The translations under genes were made by a program, and so were the position numbers. A stretch of 64,000 bases of DNA from DUPQ01 sp964563155 (GTDB taxonomy: Bacteria; Bacillota; Clostridia; DUPQ01). Of this stretch, positions 8,064 through 16,902 are shown in pieces. The stretch lies in NCBI GenBank assembly GCA_964563155.1, contig CAZLVL010000009.1, positions 48,561 to 112,560 of the forward strand, in the 5' to 3' direction. The first letter of the stretch is position 1. Each line of letters starts with the position of its first letter. A model generated the notes under the pieces. The model was not told where the DNA came from and ran no database searches. It saw nothing but the letters and a program-made list of their open reading frames with translations.

Positions 8064-9290
8064 ATGAAAGTAAGATTATTTGATAAGAATAGGATATATC
8101 TCTTTGATGGCTCCAAGGGCTCTATGCTTTTAAAATATGGTATGCAACCGGGGGAGTTAGCTGAAAATTATAATTTAGAAAAAGAAGATATTGTTTTACG
8201 CATATATAAAGAATATTGTGATGCTGGAAGTGACATAATCCAGACCAATACCCTATGTGCTAACAGAATGACTTTAGCTCAACATGGACTTGAAGATAAA
8301 CTAGACTTAATTAATAAAAAATCTATAGATTTGGCAAGAAAAGCAATAGGTGATAGAGATATCTTGGTTGCAGCTTCTATTGGCCCTTTACCTGAGCTTG
8401 TTTATCCATCAGGAAGTTTAAGCTTTGATGAAGCTTATGACCTATTTAAAGAGCAAATTTTAGCCTGTAAAGATGCTGATTTGCTAAATTTTGAGACCTT
8501 TACCGATCTTAAACAAATGAGAATTGCCCTTATAGCTAATAGAGATACTGTTAATTTGCCAGTTGTAGCCAATATGACCTTTGAGCAAAATAACATGACT
8601 CTTATGGGTCAATCTCCCTTTATCTGTTCAGGTATATTAAAGAAAATTGGTGCTGATGTAGTTGGAGTAAATTGCTCCAATGGGCCAGATAAAATGGATA
8701 GAATTTTAACTGACATTTCTAAGTTTGAAGATTTTACCTGTGTTAAACCCAATGCTGGAATGCCTCATATGAAAGATGGCCTAGTATATTATGACCAAGA
8801 TAGTCCAACCTTTTGCATGAACATGAAGAGTCTTTTAAAATATAACTTAGGTATTACTGGAGGCTGTTGTGGTACAAGTCCTGAATATATTAAAGATTTA
8901 AACTATATAAAAAAAGAGAGTAGACAAGTCACTATTAAGACAGATCAATCAAATTATTTGTTTTCTCAGTTTTCTTATCTGGATATAGATAAAGATTACT
9001 TAAAATATGTTTTAGATTTAGATGGTCAAACAGAAGATGACTTTGTGGATTTAGCTTATGATATTTTAGACTCTCATGAAGATGTGGTAGTGGTTACCTA
9101 TAGGGGAGAATCAAAAGAATATATAATTAAATTTGTAGAAGAGTGCCAAGATATAATTAAAAAGCCAATTATTTTTAATATTTATGATCAAGCAGTTCTA
9201 AAAACTGCCCTAAAATATTATTGTGGTATAGCTGGTTATACTAAAGATATGGAATCTGTTTATGGGGCCTTACATGTTAATCTTTCTTAG
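8064..9290 (+). CDS. Homocysteine S-methyltransferase domain protein with a partial pterin-domain-like tail
   Basis: Residues 1-285 form a MetH/BHMT-type homocysteine-binding barrel with the three zinc cysteines C204 (GVNCSNGP) and C268-C269 (GGCCGTSP). Residues about 300-400 look like the start of the MetH pterin-binding barrel (a stretch near KKPIIFNIYDQAVLKTALKY), but the protein ends there. It therefore lacks the rest of that domain and the cobalamin module. It lies 3 bp after queH and its 3' end overlaps the convergent histidine kinase gene by 14 bp. A methionine-synthesis role is plausible; the methyl donor is unclear. Confidence 0.8.
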   Translation: MKVRLFDKNRIYLFDGSKGSMLLKYGMQPGELAENYNLEKEDIVLRIYKEYCDAGSDIIQTNTLCANRMTLAQHGLEDKLDLINKKSIDLARKAIGDRDILVAASIGPLPELVYPSGSLSFDEAYDLFKEQILACKDADLLNFETFTDLKQMRIALIANRDTVNLPVVANMTFEQNNMTLMGQSPFICSGILKKIGADVVGVNCSNGPDKMDRILTDISKFEDFTCVKPNAGMPHMKDGLVYYDQDSPTFCMNMKSLLKYNLGITGGCCGTSPEYIKDLNYIKKESRQVTIKTDQSNYLFSQFSYLDIDKDYLKYVLDLDGQTEDDFVDLAYDILDSHEDVVVVTYRGESKEYIIKFVEECQDIIKKPIIFNIYDQAVLKTALKYYCGIAGYTKDMESVYGALHVNLS

Positions 9291-11136
9291 CTAACTCTAA
9301 GGTGAAGTAAAAGGTTGAGCCATCATTTATTTCGCTTTCTACACCTATAGTTTGATTCATTTGGTTTAAGGTTTCTTTTGCAATAGCAAGACCTAAGCCA
9401 AAGCCTTTAGATGATCTAGATGTATCTACCTTATAAAATCTATCGAAGACATGCTCTATAGTTTCTTTACTAATCCCAATACCATAATCTTTTACCATGA
9501 CCTTGCAAATATCATCTTCTATTTCTGCACTAATTTCTATTAAGATACCTTTTTCCTTTTTAGCTTGTTTTTTTCTTAGCCCACTAGTCTGATTAGAAGC
9601 TAATTCCAAAGTGTCATCTTGTTTAGAGAATTTAATTGCATTTTCTAAAAGTATGGTTAAAACATGGTCAATTCTATCTATATTACCATTTATGTAGATA
9701 GAATCTTCTATAAGAGACTTGATGATAATATTTTGTCCCTTATGTAAAAGGGTGTAACGCTCAATAATGTTATAGACTAATTCTTGCAGATTTATAATGC
9801 TAGTAGAAAAAGGATCTGTAGAAGATTGGAGTCTGGATAAAATTAGCAGGTCATTTATAAGTCTATTTAATCTATTTACTTCGTTGTAAATCAAGTTATA
9901 ATATTTTTCTTTTCTTTCTTCATCTTCAATAAGTCCATCTTTTAGCGGTTCAACCAAGCCCATAATACCTGTAAGTGGTGTTTTTAATTCATGAGAAACA
10001 TTGGCAACATAATCTCTTCTGGTTTGTTCTAGTCGGTATTCTTTTGTGGTGTCTGAAAAGATTCCCATAGCACCTATAACTACATTTTCCACCATGAGAG
10101 GATTTATAATTGATAAGATTATCTTATCTTCAAATCTAAAGATGTTGGTAATTTCCATATTATTCTCTATAGACTTTTCAAAGTCATCCCAAATTTCTTG
10201 TATGGGTATAATCATATCTTTTTCTGTTTCCAAGTTAGAGGACTTAAAAAGATTAGAAATAGCAGGATTTTTAAGCATAATATTTCCATGAGTATCAAGA
10301 GCCAATATACCTTCATTCATGGTGTTTAAAACCCCTTGTAGCACATTGGTTTCTCGTGTTAAGTGCAAAATTGTCCTAGATAATCTACTGGCTAGATAAT
10401 TCATGGTTTTTGCCAGCTGGCCAATTTCGTTGGGGTATTCTTCATTTGCCTTAATTGTAAAGTTACCATCAGCCATTTTTAAGGCAGTATTTTCAATTTC
10501 TTTTAAGGGTTTTGTTATAGATTTAGAGAATAAATAAACAGGGAAGAGGGTTAAAAAGGCCACAATTGCCATAATTATACTTAAAGAGTAGTTTATGCTC
10601 TTATATGAAGCATCATAGTCTTCTACATATTTACAAATAGTTAAAACTGCTTCAACTTGATTCTGCTCAGATAAAATGGGCCTTATAATAACTATCATTT
10701 CAGTATCAAAGTCATCAAATTTTTCAACCAACACTATATTTTGACCAGCAACAGCCTTCTTGAAATATTCTTTAAGTTGGCTGGCATAGAAATAGTCCAT
10801 TTTCCTTTTGTTCATGGTGTAATCATCTGGTGTGTATGAATAAGTCTCTATATTAAAACGATCTGCAACCACAACATAGGAACTGAGCAAGGTGGACTCA
10901 ACCTGAATAACCTTAGAAAAAAAGCCAATAAGATAGTCCTTATTGCTCCATTCATTTTGTATTAAATAGGCTAAAAGATCACTTTCTTCTCTTAGCTTAT
11001 CCAATTGATGTTTTGCAAAAAGAGATTTTGCAGCCATATTGTATATGATACTGGTTGCAATTAAGGAAATAACTAGAACAGTTAAAACCAAAAGCATTAT
11101 TTTTACAAATAGGGGTCTATACTTAAACATCTTCAT
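9277..11136 (-). CDS. Membrane sensor histidine kinase (PhoR/WalK type)
   Basis: The 619-residue protein has a membrane segment at about 12-33, an extracellular domain to about 183 and a second membrane segment at about 184-204. A HAMP domain (about 205-258) and a PAS domain (about 262-368) follow. The HisKA phosphoacceptor is H382 (VSHELKTPL). The HATPase ends with the G boxes DYGIGIS and GFGLGLAIAKE. It overlaps the upstream response regulator by 14 bp, so they form one system. The stimulus is unknown; the PAS-HAMP layout matches envelope or phosphate sensors. Confidence 0.93.
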   Translation of the reverse strand: MKMFKYRPLFVKIMLLVLTVLVISLIATSIIYNMAAKSLFAKHQLDKLREESDLLAYLIQNEWSNKDYLIGFFSKVIQVESTLLSSYVVVADRFNIETYSYTPDDYTMNKRKMDYFYASQLKEYFKKAVAGQNIVLVEKFDDFDTEMIVIIRPILSEQNQVEAVLTICKYVEDYDASYKSINYSLSIIMAIVAFLTLFPVYLFSKSITKPLKEIENTALKMADGNFTIKANEEYPNEIGQLAKTMNYLASRLSRTILHLTRETNVLQGVLNTMNEGILALDTHGNIMLKNPAISNLFKSSNLETEKDMIIPIQEIWDDFEKSIENNMEITNIFRFEDKIILSIINPLMVENVVIGAMGIFSDTTKEYRLEQTRRDYVANVSHELKTPLTGIMGLVEPLKDGLIEDEERKEKYYNLIYNEVNRLNRLINDLLILSRLQSSTDPFSTSIINLQELVYNIIERYTLLHKGQNIIIKSLIEDSIYINGNIDRIDHVLTILLENAIKFSKQDDTLELASNQTSGLRKKQAKKEKGILIEISAEIEDDICKVMVKDYGIGISKETIEHVFDRFYKVDTSRSSKGFGLGLAIAKETLNQMNQTIGVESEINDGSTFYFTLELAKKD

Positions 11137-11824
11137 TTATACAATCAAACTTGTAGCCCATGCCATAAACTGTCTGGATACAAGACTCTACATAGGGGGT
11201 AAGCTTTGCCCTTATTCTTTTAATGTGAGTATCTACCGTCCTAGTATCCTTAGCATATTCAAAGCCCCAAACACTTTTCATAATATCACTACGGGTAAAG
11301 ACTTTTTTAGGATTATTCATTAAAAGAAACAAAACCTCAATTTCTTTAGGAGTTGCATGAACAATTTGTCCATCAACAATTAAAGTATACCTGCTTAAAT
11401 CAACTTCAACTTTTTCAAATGAAATTTTCTTGTCATCGCTACGACCATCTTTTTTCTTGCTTCTACTTACAATGGCCCTTATCCTAGCTATGACCTCCAT
11501 GGAAGAAAAAGGTTTAGTAATATAGTCATCTGCGCCTAGCTCAAAGCCTAAAAGGGTATCAATTTCTTCTGATTTTGCAGTTAACATTATGATTGGTATA
11601 TCGCTTTTGCTTCTTATCCTTTTGCAGACCTCAATTCCATCTAAATAGGGCATCATAATATCTAGAATAATCAAATCAAATTTATCTTCATTACTCTTAA
11701 AGATATTCAAACAATCCCTACCATTGTAGGCAGAAACAAAAGAGATGTTGTATTTCTCGAAATAAACACCTAGGGCTTCATGTACTATTGGGTCGTCATC
11801 ACATAATAAAATTTTAAGATTCAT
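11123..11824 (-). CDS. OmpR/PhoB-family response regulator
   Basis: The receiver domain shows D9/D10, the phosphoacceptor D55 (LIILDIMMPY), T82 and K104 (DYITKPF). A winged-helix DNA-binding domain follows (about 130-230, with TRSDIMKSVWG and TVDTHIKRIRAKL). The ATG is unambiguous, and the 3' end overlaps the kinase start by 14 bp. The regulated genes are not identified; the adjacent DUF3887 membrane protein on the same strand is one candidate. Confidence 0.95.
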   Translation of the reverse strand: MNLKILLCDDDPIVHEALGVYFEKYNISFVSAYNGRDCLNIFKSNEDKFDLIILDIMMPYLDGIEVCKRIRSKSDIPIIMLTAKSEEIDTLLGFELGADDYITKPFSSMEVIARIRAIVSRSKKKDGRSDDKKISFEKVEVDLSRYTLIVDGQIVHATPKEIEVLFLLMNNPKKVFTRSDIMKSVWGFEYAKDTRTVDTHIKRIRAKLTPYVESCIQTVYGMGYKFDCINEDV

Positions 11825-11968
11825 TTACTTAAGCTGTTTCTTTTAATTATATCAAAAGAAAGAAAACATACAATAGAAAATATTTTATAAGAAAAGGTGA
11901 TGAATTGAAAAAGTAATTTTAAAAATGTAAAACTCTTAAAAAGTAAGTATTAAAGTATTAAGAAATGT

Positions 11969-12667
11969 CTAAGGCAATGTAAGAGTAGTAAATAAACCGG
12001 ATATCTCATTTTTGCTGTTAAAAGCAATGTTGTAATATACTGTTTGATTATCTCCATGTATTACAGGATAAGATAGAACAGTATATTCTTCAATATATAT
12101 TTTAATAGGATCTTCTATTTCTCTTATTTGACCATATTTTCTTAGAGTTTTATTCATGGATTGAGAATACAAGTTCTTGCTAACAAATTTTTTCATATTA
12201 TTGCTAACAGTATAATTTGTAATCATTTTATCAAATTCTTTATTAGTAAAATCGCTTATGTAATGTTCTGCTTTACTTTCAATAGTGTTATAAACACCAT
12301 TTAATGCATATGGGGTGCTTTTATAGAAATATGAGATTATAAATATGATAAAAACGGATCCTATGATACTAACCTTAACTATTGCATTGATTTTTTTATT
12401 CTTAAATATAAGTGTAATAATTGCAATCAATGAAATTGAAATTAAGATTAATAAAATTCCTAGTAAAATCCTATTGCTAATGATTAGAGATTTAAACATG
12501 CTTAAATTACCATCTCTTATAACTTTTGGCGTATCATAATCACCAATTTTAATATTTTTTAAATTTCCGCTTGCAGTAAGTATTGCATACATTATGCCTA
12601 ACATAAGTGACAAAGGCAGAACTTTGGACAAAAAATCTTCCATAAATCTGGATGAAAATTTCTTCAT
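11969..12667 (-). CDS. Membrane protein with a C-terminal DUF3887-like domain
   Basis: This 232-residue protein has three hydrophobic stretches (about 12-30, 62-87 and 95-113). A C-terminal outer domain follows, with a pattern typical of DUF3887: a helical part (DFTNKEFDKMITNY, then LRKYGQIREIE) and a sheet ending in YNIAFNSKNEISGLF. Such domains usually sit in lipoproteins or hydrolases at the cell surface and have no known reaction. It is 144 bp upstream of the two-component genes on the same strand and is a possible cofactor or target. The DUF assignment is from pattern only. Confidence 0.6.
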   Translation of the reverse strand: MKKFSSRFMEDFLSKVLPLSLMLGIMYAILTASGNLKNIKIGDYDTPKVIRDGNLSMFKSLIISNRILLGILLILISISLIAIITLIFKNKKINAIVKVSIIGSVFIIFIISYFYKSTPYALNGVYNTIESKAEHYISDFTNKEFDKMITNYTVSNNMKKFVSKNLYSQSMNKTLRKYGQIREIEDPIKIYIEEYTVLSYPVIHGDNQTVYYNIAFNSKNEISGLFTTLTLP

Positions 12668-12828
12668 AATAAACTTTCTCTCTTAAAATATTATTCTCAA
12701 TAACTATTATTACACATTATTCATTATATATAAAGTTTTTATGAATTAACAAAAGAAGGTTGTACCAAAAAGACGATGAATAAAGATATAAAGAAAAACC
12801 AAGTTGACTGCTATATTATACTTTTTAG

Positions 12829-12837
12829 TGTTATAAT
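12829..12837 (+). promoter_or_regulatory. Extended -10 promoter before the PatB-like gene
   Basis: TGTTATAAT at 12829-12837 is a perfect extended -10. Transcription would start near 12844, which excludes the GTG at 12843 and supports the TTG start at 12870. The upstream TTGACT at 12804 is 22 bp away, too far for a normal -35. Confidence 0.6.
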
Positions 12838-12869
12838 ATTTTGTGATAATGTTAAAGGAAGTAAGGGAT

Positions 12870-14204
12870 TTGCGAAAATATAATTTTGACAGAAAAATCA
12901 ACAGAAACAACACTAATTCAATTAAATATGACTTTCCAGAGGACTATGGCTATACAAAAGAACACATACCCTTATGGGTTGCAGACATGGATTTTCCTGT
13001 GGCAGAAGAGATTAAATCGGTTATAAGCTCTATTAACTCCATGGGTATCTATGGCTATACTGGGATGTCTAATTACTACTATGAAGTGCTAGCAAAGTGG
13101 ATGAGAAAAGAGCATAACTACAAGATTGAAAGAGAATGGTGCTTTGTTTTACCAGGGGTAATGTTTGCAATTTCAACAGCTATTCGAGCTTTTTCAGAAG
13201 AAGGGGATGCAATAATGGTTCAGACCCCAGTTTATTCTCCTTTTTACAAAGTTATAGAAAACAACAATCGAGTAATAGTGGGAAATTCCTTGGTCTATGA
13301 AAATGGAGAATACTTTGTAGATTATGTAGACTTTGAAAACAAGATAAAAGAAAACAATGTAAAAATCTTTCTTCTTTCTAATCCTCACAATCCTGTTGGT
13401 AAGGTTTTTACAAAAAATGAACTAATTAGAATGGCTCACATATGTTGTAAATACAAGGTCTTAGTGGTAAGTGATGAGATACACCAAGACTTTATATATG
13501 AACCTCACACCCATACTGTTTTGGCAAACTTAAATGAAAAGTTTGAAAACAATTGTGTTATTTGCACCTCTCCCAGTAAAACCTTTAATATTGCTGGGCT
13601 AAAGGTATCCAACACCTTTATTGCCAATCCTAAATTAAGAAAACTTTATGATGATACCCTAAAGGCTTGTTACAATGGGGGAGTTAACACCCTAGGTATG
13701 GCAGCTTGTGTTGCAGCCTATTCTTCATCTGGTACATGGTTAAAGCAGGTTAAGACATATATTAAAAAGAACTTAGATTATGTAACTTCTTTTATTGAAA
13801 AAAATACTCCAAAAATAAAGGTTGTTAAACCTCAAGGAACATATTTGATGTGGCTAGACTGCCATGATATGGGACTTAGTCCACAAGAGATTGATGACTT
13901 TTTTAAAGATGATGCAAAGCTTTGGTTTAATATAGGTCAGCGTTTTGGAAAAGATGGTGAATACTTCCAAAGAATTAATCTAGCTACTGGTAAATATCGC
14001 TTAGAAGAAGCAATGGAGCGGATGAAAAAAGCCTATGATCATTTATATAAAGAAGAGCTAGAGGAAAAAGATGTAGAAAATGAAGTTGATGAGATTGATG
14101 AAGTAGAAGAAGATGATGAACTTTTAGAGGCTAAAGAAATAGAGGAGATTGAAAAAGAGTTTATTGAATGCCTTTATGCCAGTGAAGAAGAGGATGAAGA
14201 ATAG
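12870..14204 (+). CDS. PatB/MalY-type PLP-dependent C-S lyase with an acidic C-terminal tail
   Basis: The fold-type I aminotransferase core includes the PLP lysine in TSPSKTFNIAGLK, the LSNPHNPVGKVF loop and the SDEIHQDF aspartate. Starting at TTG 12870 gives the family N-terminus RKYNFDRKINRNNTNS, with AAAGGA ten bases upstream. PatB/MalY enzymes cleave cystathionine or other C-S bonds and some act as regulators. After the normal end near AMERMKKAYDHLYKEEL, about 50 extra residues follow that are more than half Asp/Glu (14053-14201). That tail is not part of the known fold and its role is unknown. Confidence 0.88.
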   Translation: MRKYNFDRKINRNNTNSIKYDFPEDYGYTKEHIPLWVADMDFPVAEEIKSVISSINSMGIYGYTGMSNYYYEVLAKWMRKEHNYKIEREWCFVLPGVMFAISTAIRAFSEEGDAIMVQTPVYSPFYKVIENNNRVIVGNSLVYENGEYFVDYVDFENKIKENNVKIFLLSNPHNPVGKVFTKNELIRMAHICCKYKVLVVSDEIHQDFIYEPHTHTVLANLNEKFENNCVICTSPSKTFNIAGLKVSNTFIANPKLRKLYDDTLKACYNGGVNTLGMAACVAAYSSSGTWLKQVKTYIKKNLDYVTSFIEKNTPKIKVVKPQGTYLMWLDCHDMGLSPQEIDDFFKDDAKLWFNIGQRFGKDGEYFQRINLATGKYRLEEAMERMKKAYDHLYKEELEEKDVENEVDEIDEVEEDDELLEAKEIEEIEKEFIECLYASEEEDEE

Positions 14205-14222
14205 TTAAAAGAGGGTGTTTTA

Positions 14223-14251
14223 TTGACTTATAGCCATAAAAACCCTATTAT
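14223..14251 (+). promoter_or_regulatory. Sigma-A promoter for the serS operon
   Basis: TTGACT (14223-14228) and TATTAT (14246-14251) are 17 bp apart, about 92 bp before the serS ATG. I looked for a T-box in the leader and found none of its conserved elements. Confidence 0.65.
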
Positions 14252-14342
14252 ATACAAATATATTAATAAATCGTGTAATGTGTCAGAAAATGTATAGTAT
14301 CTATTGATACATTCAAACACATGCTAATGAAGGGAAGTTAAA

Positions 14343-15608
14343 ATGCTGGATATTAATAAGATAAGAAATAATCAAAAGGCAATGGAAGAAGCCCTCTTGA
14401 AAAAGAACTTTGAAGTAGATTTTACTCAAGTTTTAGAGTGGGATACATTAAGAAGAGAAAAAATATTCAATGTGGAACAAATGAAGGCTAAAAGAAACAA
14501 GGTTTCTGATGATGTTCCCAGACTTAAAAAAGAAGGTCAGGATGTTTCTACTCTCATAGCTGAGATGAAGGAATTATCTTTAGAAATATCTGAATATGAA
14601 AAAGATATTAGACAAATAGAAGAAGACATAAAGAATTTTATGGACCTTATTCCCAATGTTCCTGCTGATGATGTTATAGCTGGTGATGCTTCCTTTAATC
14701 AACCTATAAGGTATTTTGGTACAAAACCTGAATTTGCTTTTAAACCTAAAGATCATGTAGATTTATGTGAAAAATTAGAACTCATAGATTACAAAAGAGG
14801 AGTTAAACTAGGTGGAAGTGGCCATTGGATATACAAAAAAGATGGAGCCTTACTAGAATGGGCACTACTAAACTATTTTGTGGAAGAACATATTAAAGAT
14901 GGATATGAGTTTTTACTACCACCTCACATTCTAAATTATGAGTGTGGATATACAGCAGGGCAATTCCCAAAATTTACTGAGGATGTCTTTAGATTTGAAG
15001 AAGAAAATCAGTTTTTATTGCCTACAGCTGAAACAGCCCTAATAAATGTGCATAGAAATGAAGTGCTAAAAGAAGAAGAATTGCCTAAAAAGTATTTTGC
15101 CTATACTCCTTGCTATAGAAAAGAAGCTGGTAGCTACAGAGCTGAAGAAAGAGGCATGATTAGAGGACATCAATTTAATAAGGTGGAGATGTTCCAATAT
15201 ACAAGACCTGAAGATAGTGAACAAGCCTTATTAGAATTAGTAGAAAAGGCTGAAAGGCTTATGGATGGATTGGGTCTTCATTTTAGGACAAGTAAACTAG
15301 CTGCTGCAGATTGCTCTTTTGCCATGGGAAAAACCTATGACATTGAAGTATGGATTCCCAGCATGGGAATTTACAAAGAGGTGAGTTCAGCTTCAAATGC
15401 TTACGACTTCCAAGCAATCAGAGGAGCTATGAGATTTAAAAGAAGTGAAAGTGGCAAAAATGAATATATGCATACCTTAAATGCTTCTGGTCTTGCAACA
15501 AGCAGGGTATTTCCTGCAATTGTTGAGCAATTCCAAAATGCAGATGGTTCTGTAACTGTACCAGAGGTTTTAAGAAAATGGGTAGGTAAGGATAAGATAA
15601 GTATATAA
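14343..15608 (+). CDS. serS: Seryl-tRNA synthetase
   Basis: SerRS charges tRNA-Ser and has the expected N-terminal coiled-coil arm (about residues 30-105) that grips the long variable arm. The class II motifs are visible, with motif 2 in CYRKEAGSYRAEERGMIRGHQF and motif 3 near the C-terminus (NASGLATSRVFPAIVE). It is 421 residues, standard length. An AGGGAAG site precedes the ATG. The stop codon shares a base with the next ATG (TAATG), which indicates translational coupling to the lysA-like gene. Confidence 0.97.
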   Translation: MLDINKIRNNQKAMEEALLKKNFEVDFTQVLEWDTLRREKIFNVEQMKAKRNKVSDDVPRLKKEGQDVSTLIAEMKELSLEISEYEKDIRQIEEDIKNFMDLIPNVPADDVIAGDASFNQPIRYFGTKPEFAFKPKDHVDLCEKLELIDYKRGVKLGGSGHWIYKKDGALLEWALLNYFVEEHIKDGYEFLLPPHILNYECGYTAGQFPKFTEDVFRFEEENQFLLPTAETALINVHRNEVLKEEELPKKYFAYTPCYRKEAGSYRAEERGMIRGHQFNKVEMFQYTRPEDSEQALLELVEKAERLMDGLGLHFRTSKLAAADCSFAMGKTYDIEVWIPSMGIYKEVSSASNAYDFQAIRGAMRFKRSESGKNEYMHTLNASGLATSRVFPAIVEQFQNADGSVTVPEVLRKWVGKDKISI

Positions 15609-16855
15609 TGTTGTACTACAGTGAAAGTGTTAATTTTTTTATGGGACATCTGCCATCTAAGCTTTTAGAAGACTATGGCTCTCCCTTATATGTATATAAT
15701 GAATCAATTTTAAGATCTCAGGCTAGGAAGATTAAAAATTTTGTTGGTCTTAATAATTTTACCGTCTCTTATTCTGTAAAGGCAAATACTAATCTTTTTC
15801 TTTTAAAAATTTTAAGAGAAGAAGGCTTGCATGCAGATGCCATGAGTATAGGAGAAATATTTGTATTAGAAAAAGCTGGCTACAAGCCAGAAGAGATCTT
15901 TTTTGTTTGCAATAATGTATCTGCTAAAGAGATGAAGTATGCAGTGGATAGAAAGATTATGGTAAGTGTAGATTCACTTTCTCAACTGATTCTATATGGA
16001 AAAAATTTTCCTAATACTAAGGTTGCTGTTAGATTAAATCCAGGCATTGGAGCAGGTCATCATCAAAAGGTAGTTACTGGTGGAAAAACTACTAAATTTG
16101 GTATAAATATTGAAAAAATCCAAGAGATTTTGGACATTGCTAAAAAATATAATTTAAGGATTGTAGGTATAAACCAACATATTGGCTCTTTGTTTATGTC
16201 AAGTACAGAATACTTAAGAGGGGCAAGAGAAATGCTGGAAACCTCCTTACATTTTAAAGACCTAGAGTTTATTGACTTTGGAGGAGGCTTTGGTATTCCA
16301 TACAATAAGCAAGAAGGTCAAAAGCCTCTTGATTTAGATGCCCTTGGCCTAAAACTTAGAGAACTTTTAGAAGACTGGCAAAAGACCCATAAGCAGAGTT
16401 TAGAGTTTAAATCAGAGCCAGGTCGTTTTGTTGTAGCAGAAGCTGGAGTATTATTGGGAACGGTTCATGCTAAAAAAGAAAATTACAGAAAAATATTTGT
16501 AGGTACTGATTTAGGTTTTTCAGTGCTAATTAGACCTACCCTTTATGGATCTCATCATGATATTGAAGTATACAGAAATGACTTGATTGTTAAAGATGAA
16601 GAGAGAAAACCAGTAAATATTACTGGGAATATCTGTGAAAGTGGGGATATTCTAGCTGAAGAAAGAATGCTACCAATAATTAAAGAAAATGATATTCTAG
16701 CCATTATGGATGTAGGGGCTTATGGGTATTCTATGAGTTCAAATTACAACAATAGGCTAAAGCCAGCAGAAATCTTATTAAAAGAAGATGGAAGTATTGC
16801 AATAATCAGGAAAAAACAAGAGCTAGAAGACCTTCTAACAGAATTTTTGGTATAA
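15608..16855 (+). CDS. lysA: Diaminopimelate decarboxylase-type PLP enzyme
   Basis: This fold-type III decarboxylase converts meso-diaminopimelate to lysine. The PLP lysine is in YSVKANTN near residue 58. The glycine-rich phosphate loop is FGGGFGIPY, and the substrate-binding ICESGDIL is present near the C-terminus. Length (415) is normal. It begins at the TAATG junction with serS. A related carboxynorspermidine decarboxylase is the main alternative, but the CESGD motif favours the lysine enzyme. Confidence 0.85.
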   Translation: MLYYSESVNFFMGHLPSKLLEDYGSPLYVYNESILRSQARKIKNFVGLNNFTVSYSVKANTNLFLLKILREEGLHADAMSIGEIFVLEKAGYKPEEIFFVCNNVSAKEMKYAVDRKIMVSVDSLSQLILYGKNFPNTKVAVRLNPGIGAGHHQKVVTGGKTTKFGINIEKIQEILDIAKKYNLRIVGINQHIGSLFMSSTEYLRGAREMLETSLHFKDLEFIDFGGGFGIPYNKQEGQKPLDLDALGLKLRELLEDWQKTHKQSLEFKSEPGRFVVAEAGVLLGTVHAKKENYRKIFVGTDLGFSVLIRPTLYGSHHDIEVYRNDLIVKDEERKPVNITGNICESGDILAEERMLPIIKENDILAIMDVGAYGYSMSSNYNNRLKPAEILLKEDGSIAIIRKKQELEDLLTEFLV

Positions 16856-16902
16856 TGGATATAATAAATTAATTTTAAAAATATTGTGTAAAGGTATACC
16901 AA

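Noticed and set aside
12804..12837. TTGACT as the -35 of the promoter before the PatB-like gene.
   Set aside because: The spacer to TATAAT is 22 bp, too long. The extended -10 is the better explanation.
14252..14342. Possible T-box leader for serS.
   Set aside because: The conserved T-box sequence and terminator/antiterminator pair are not present; only 91 bases lie between promoter and gene.
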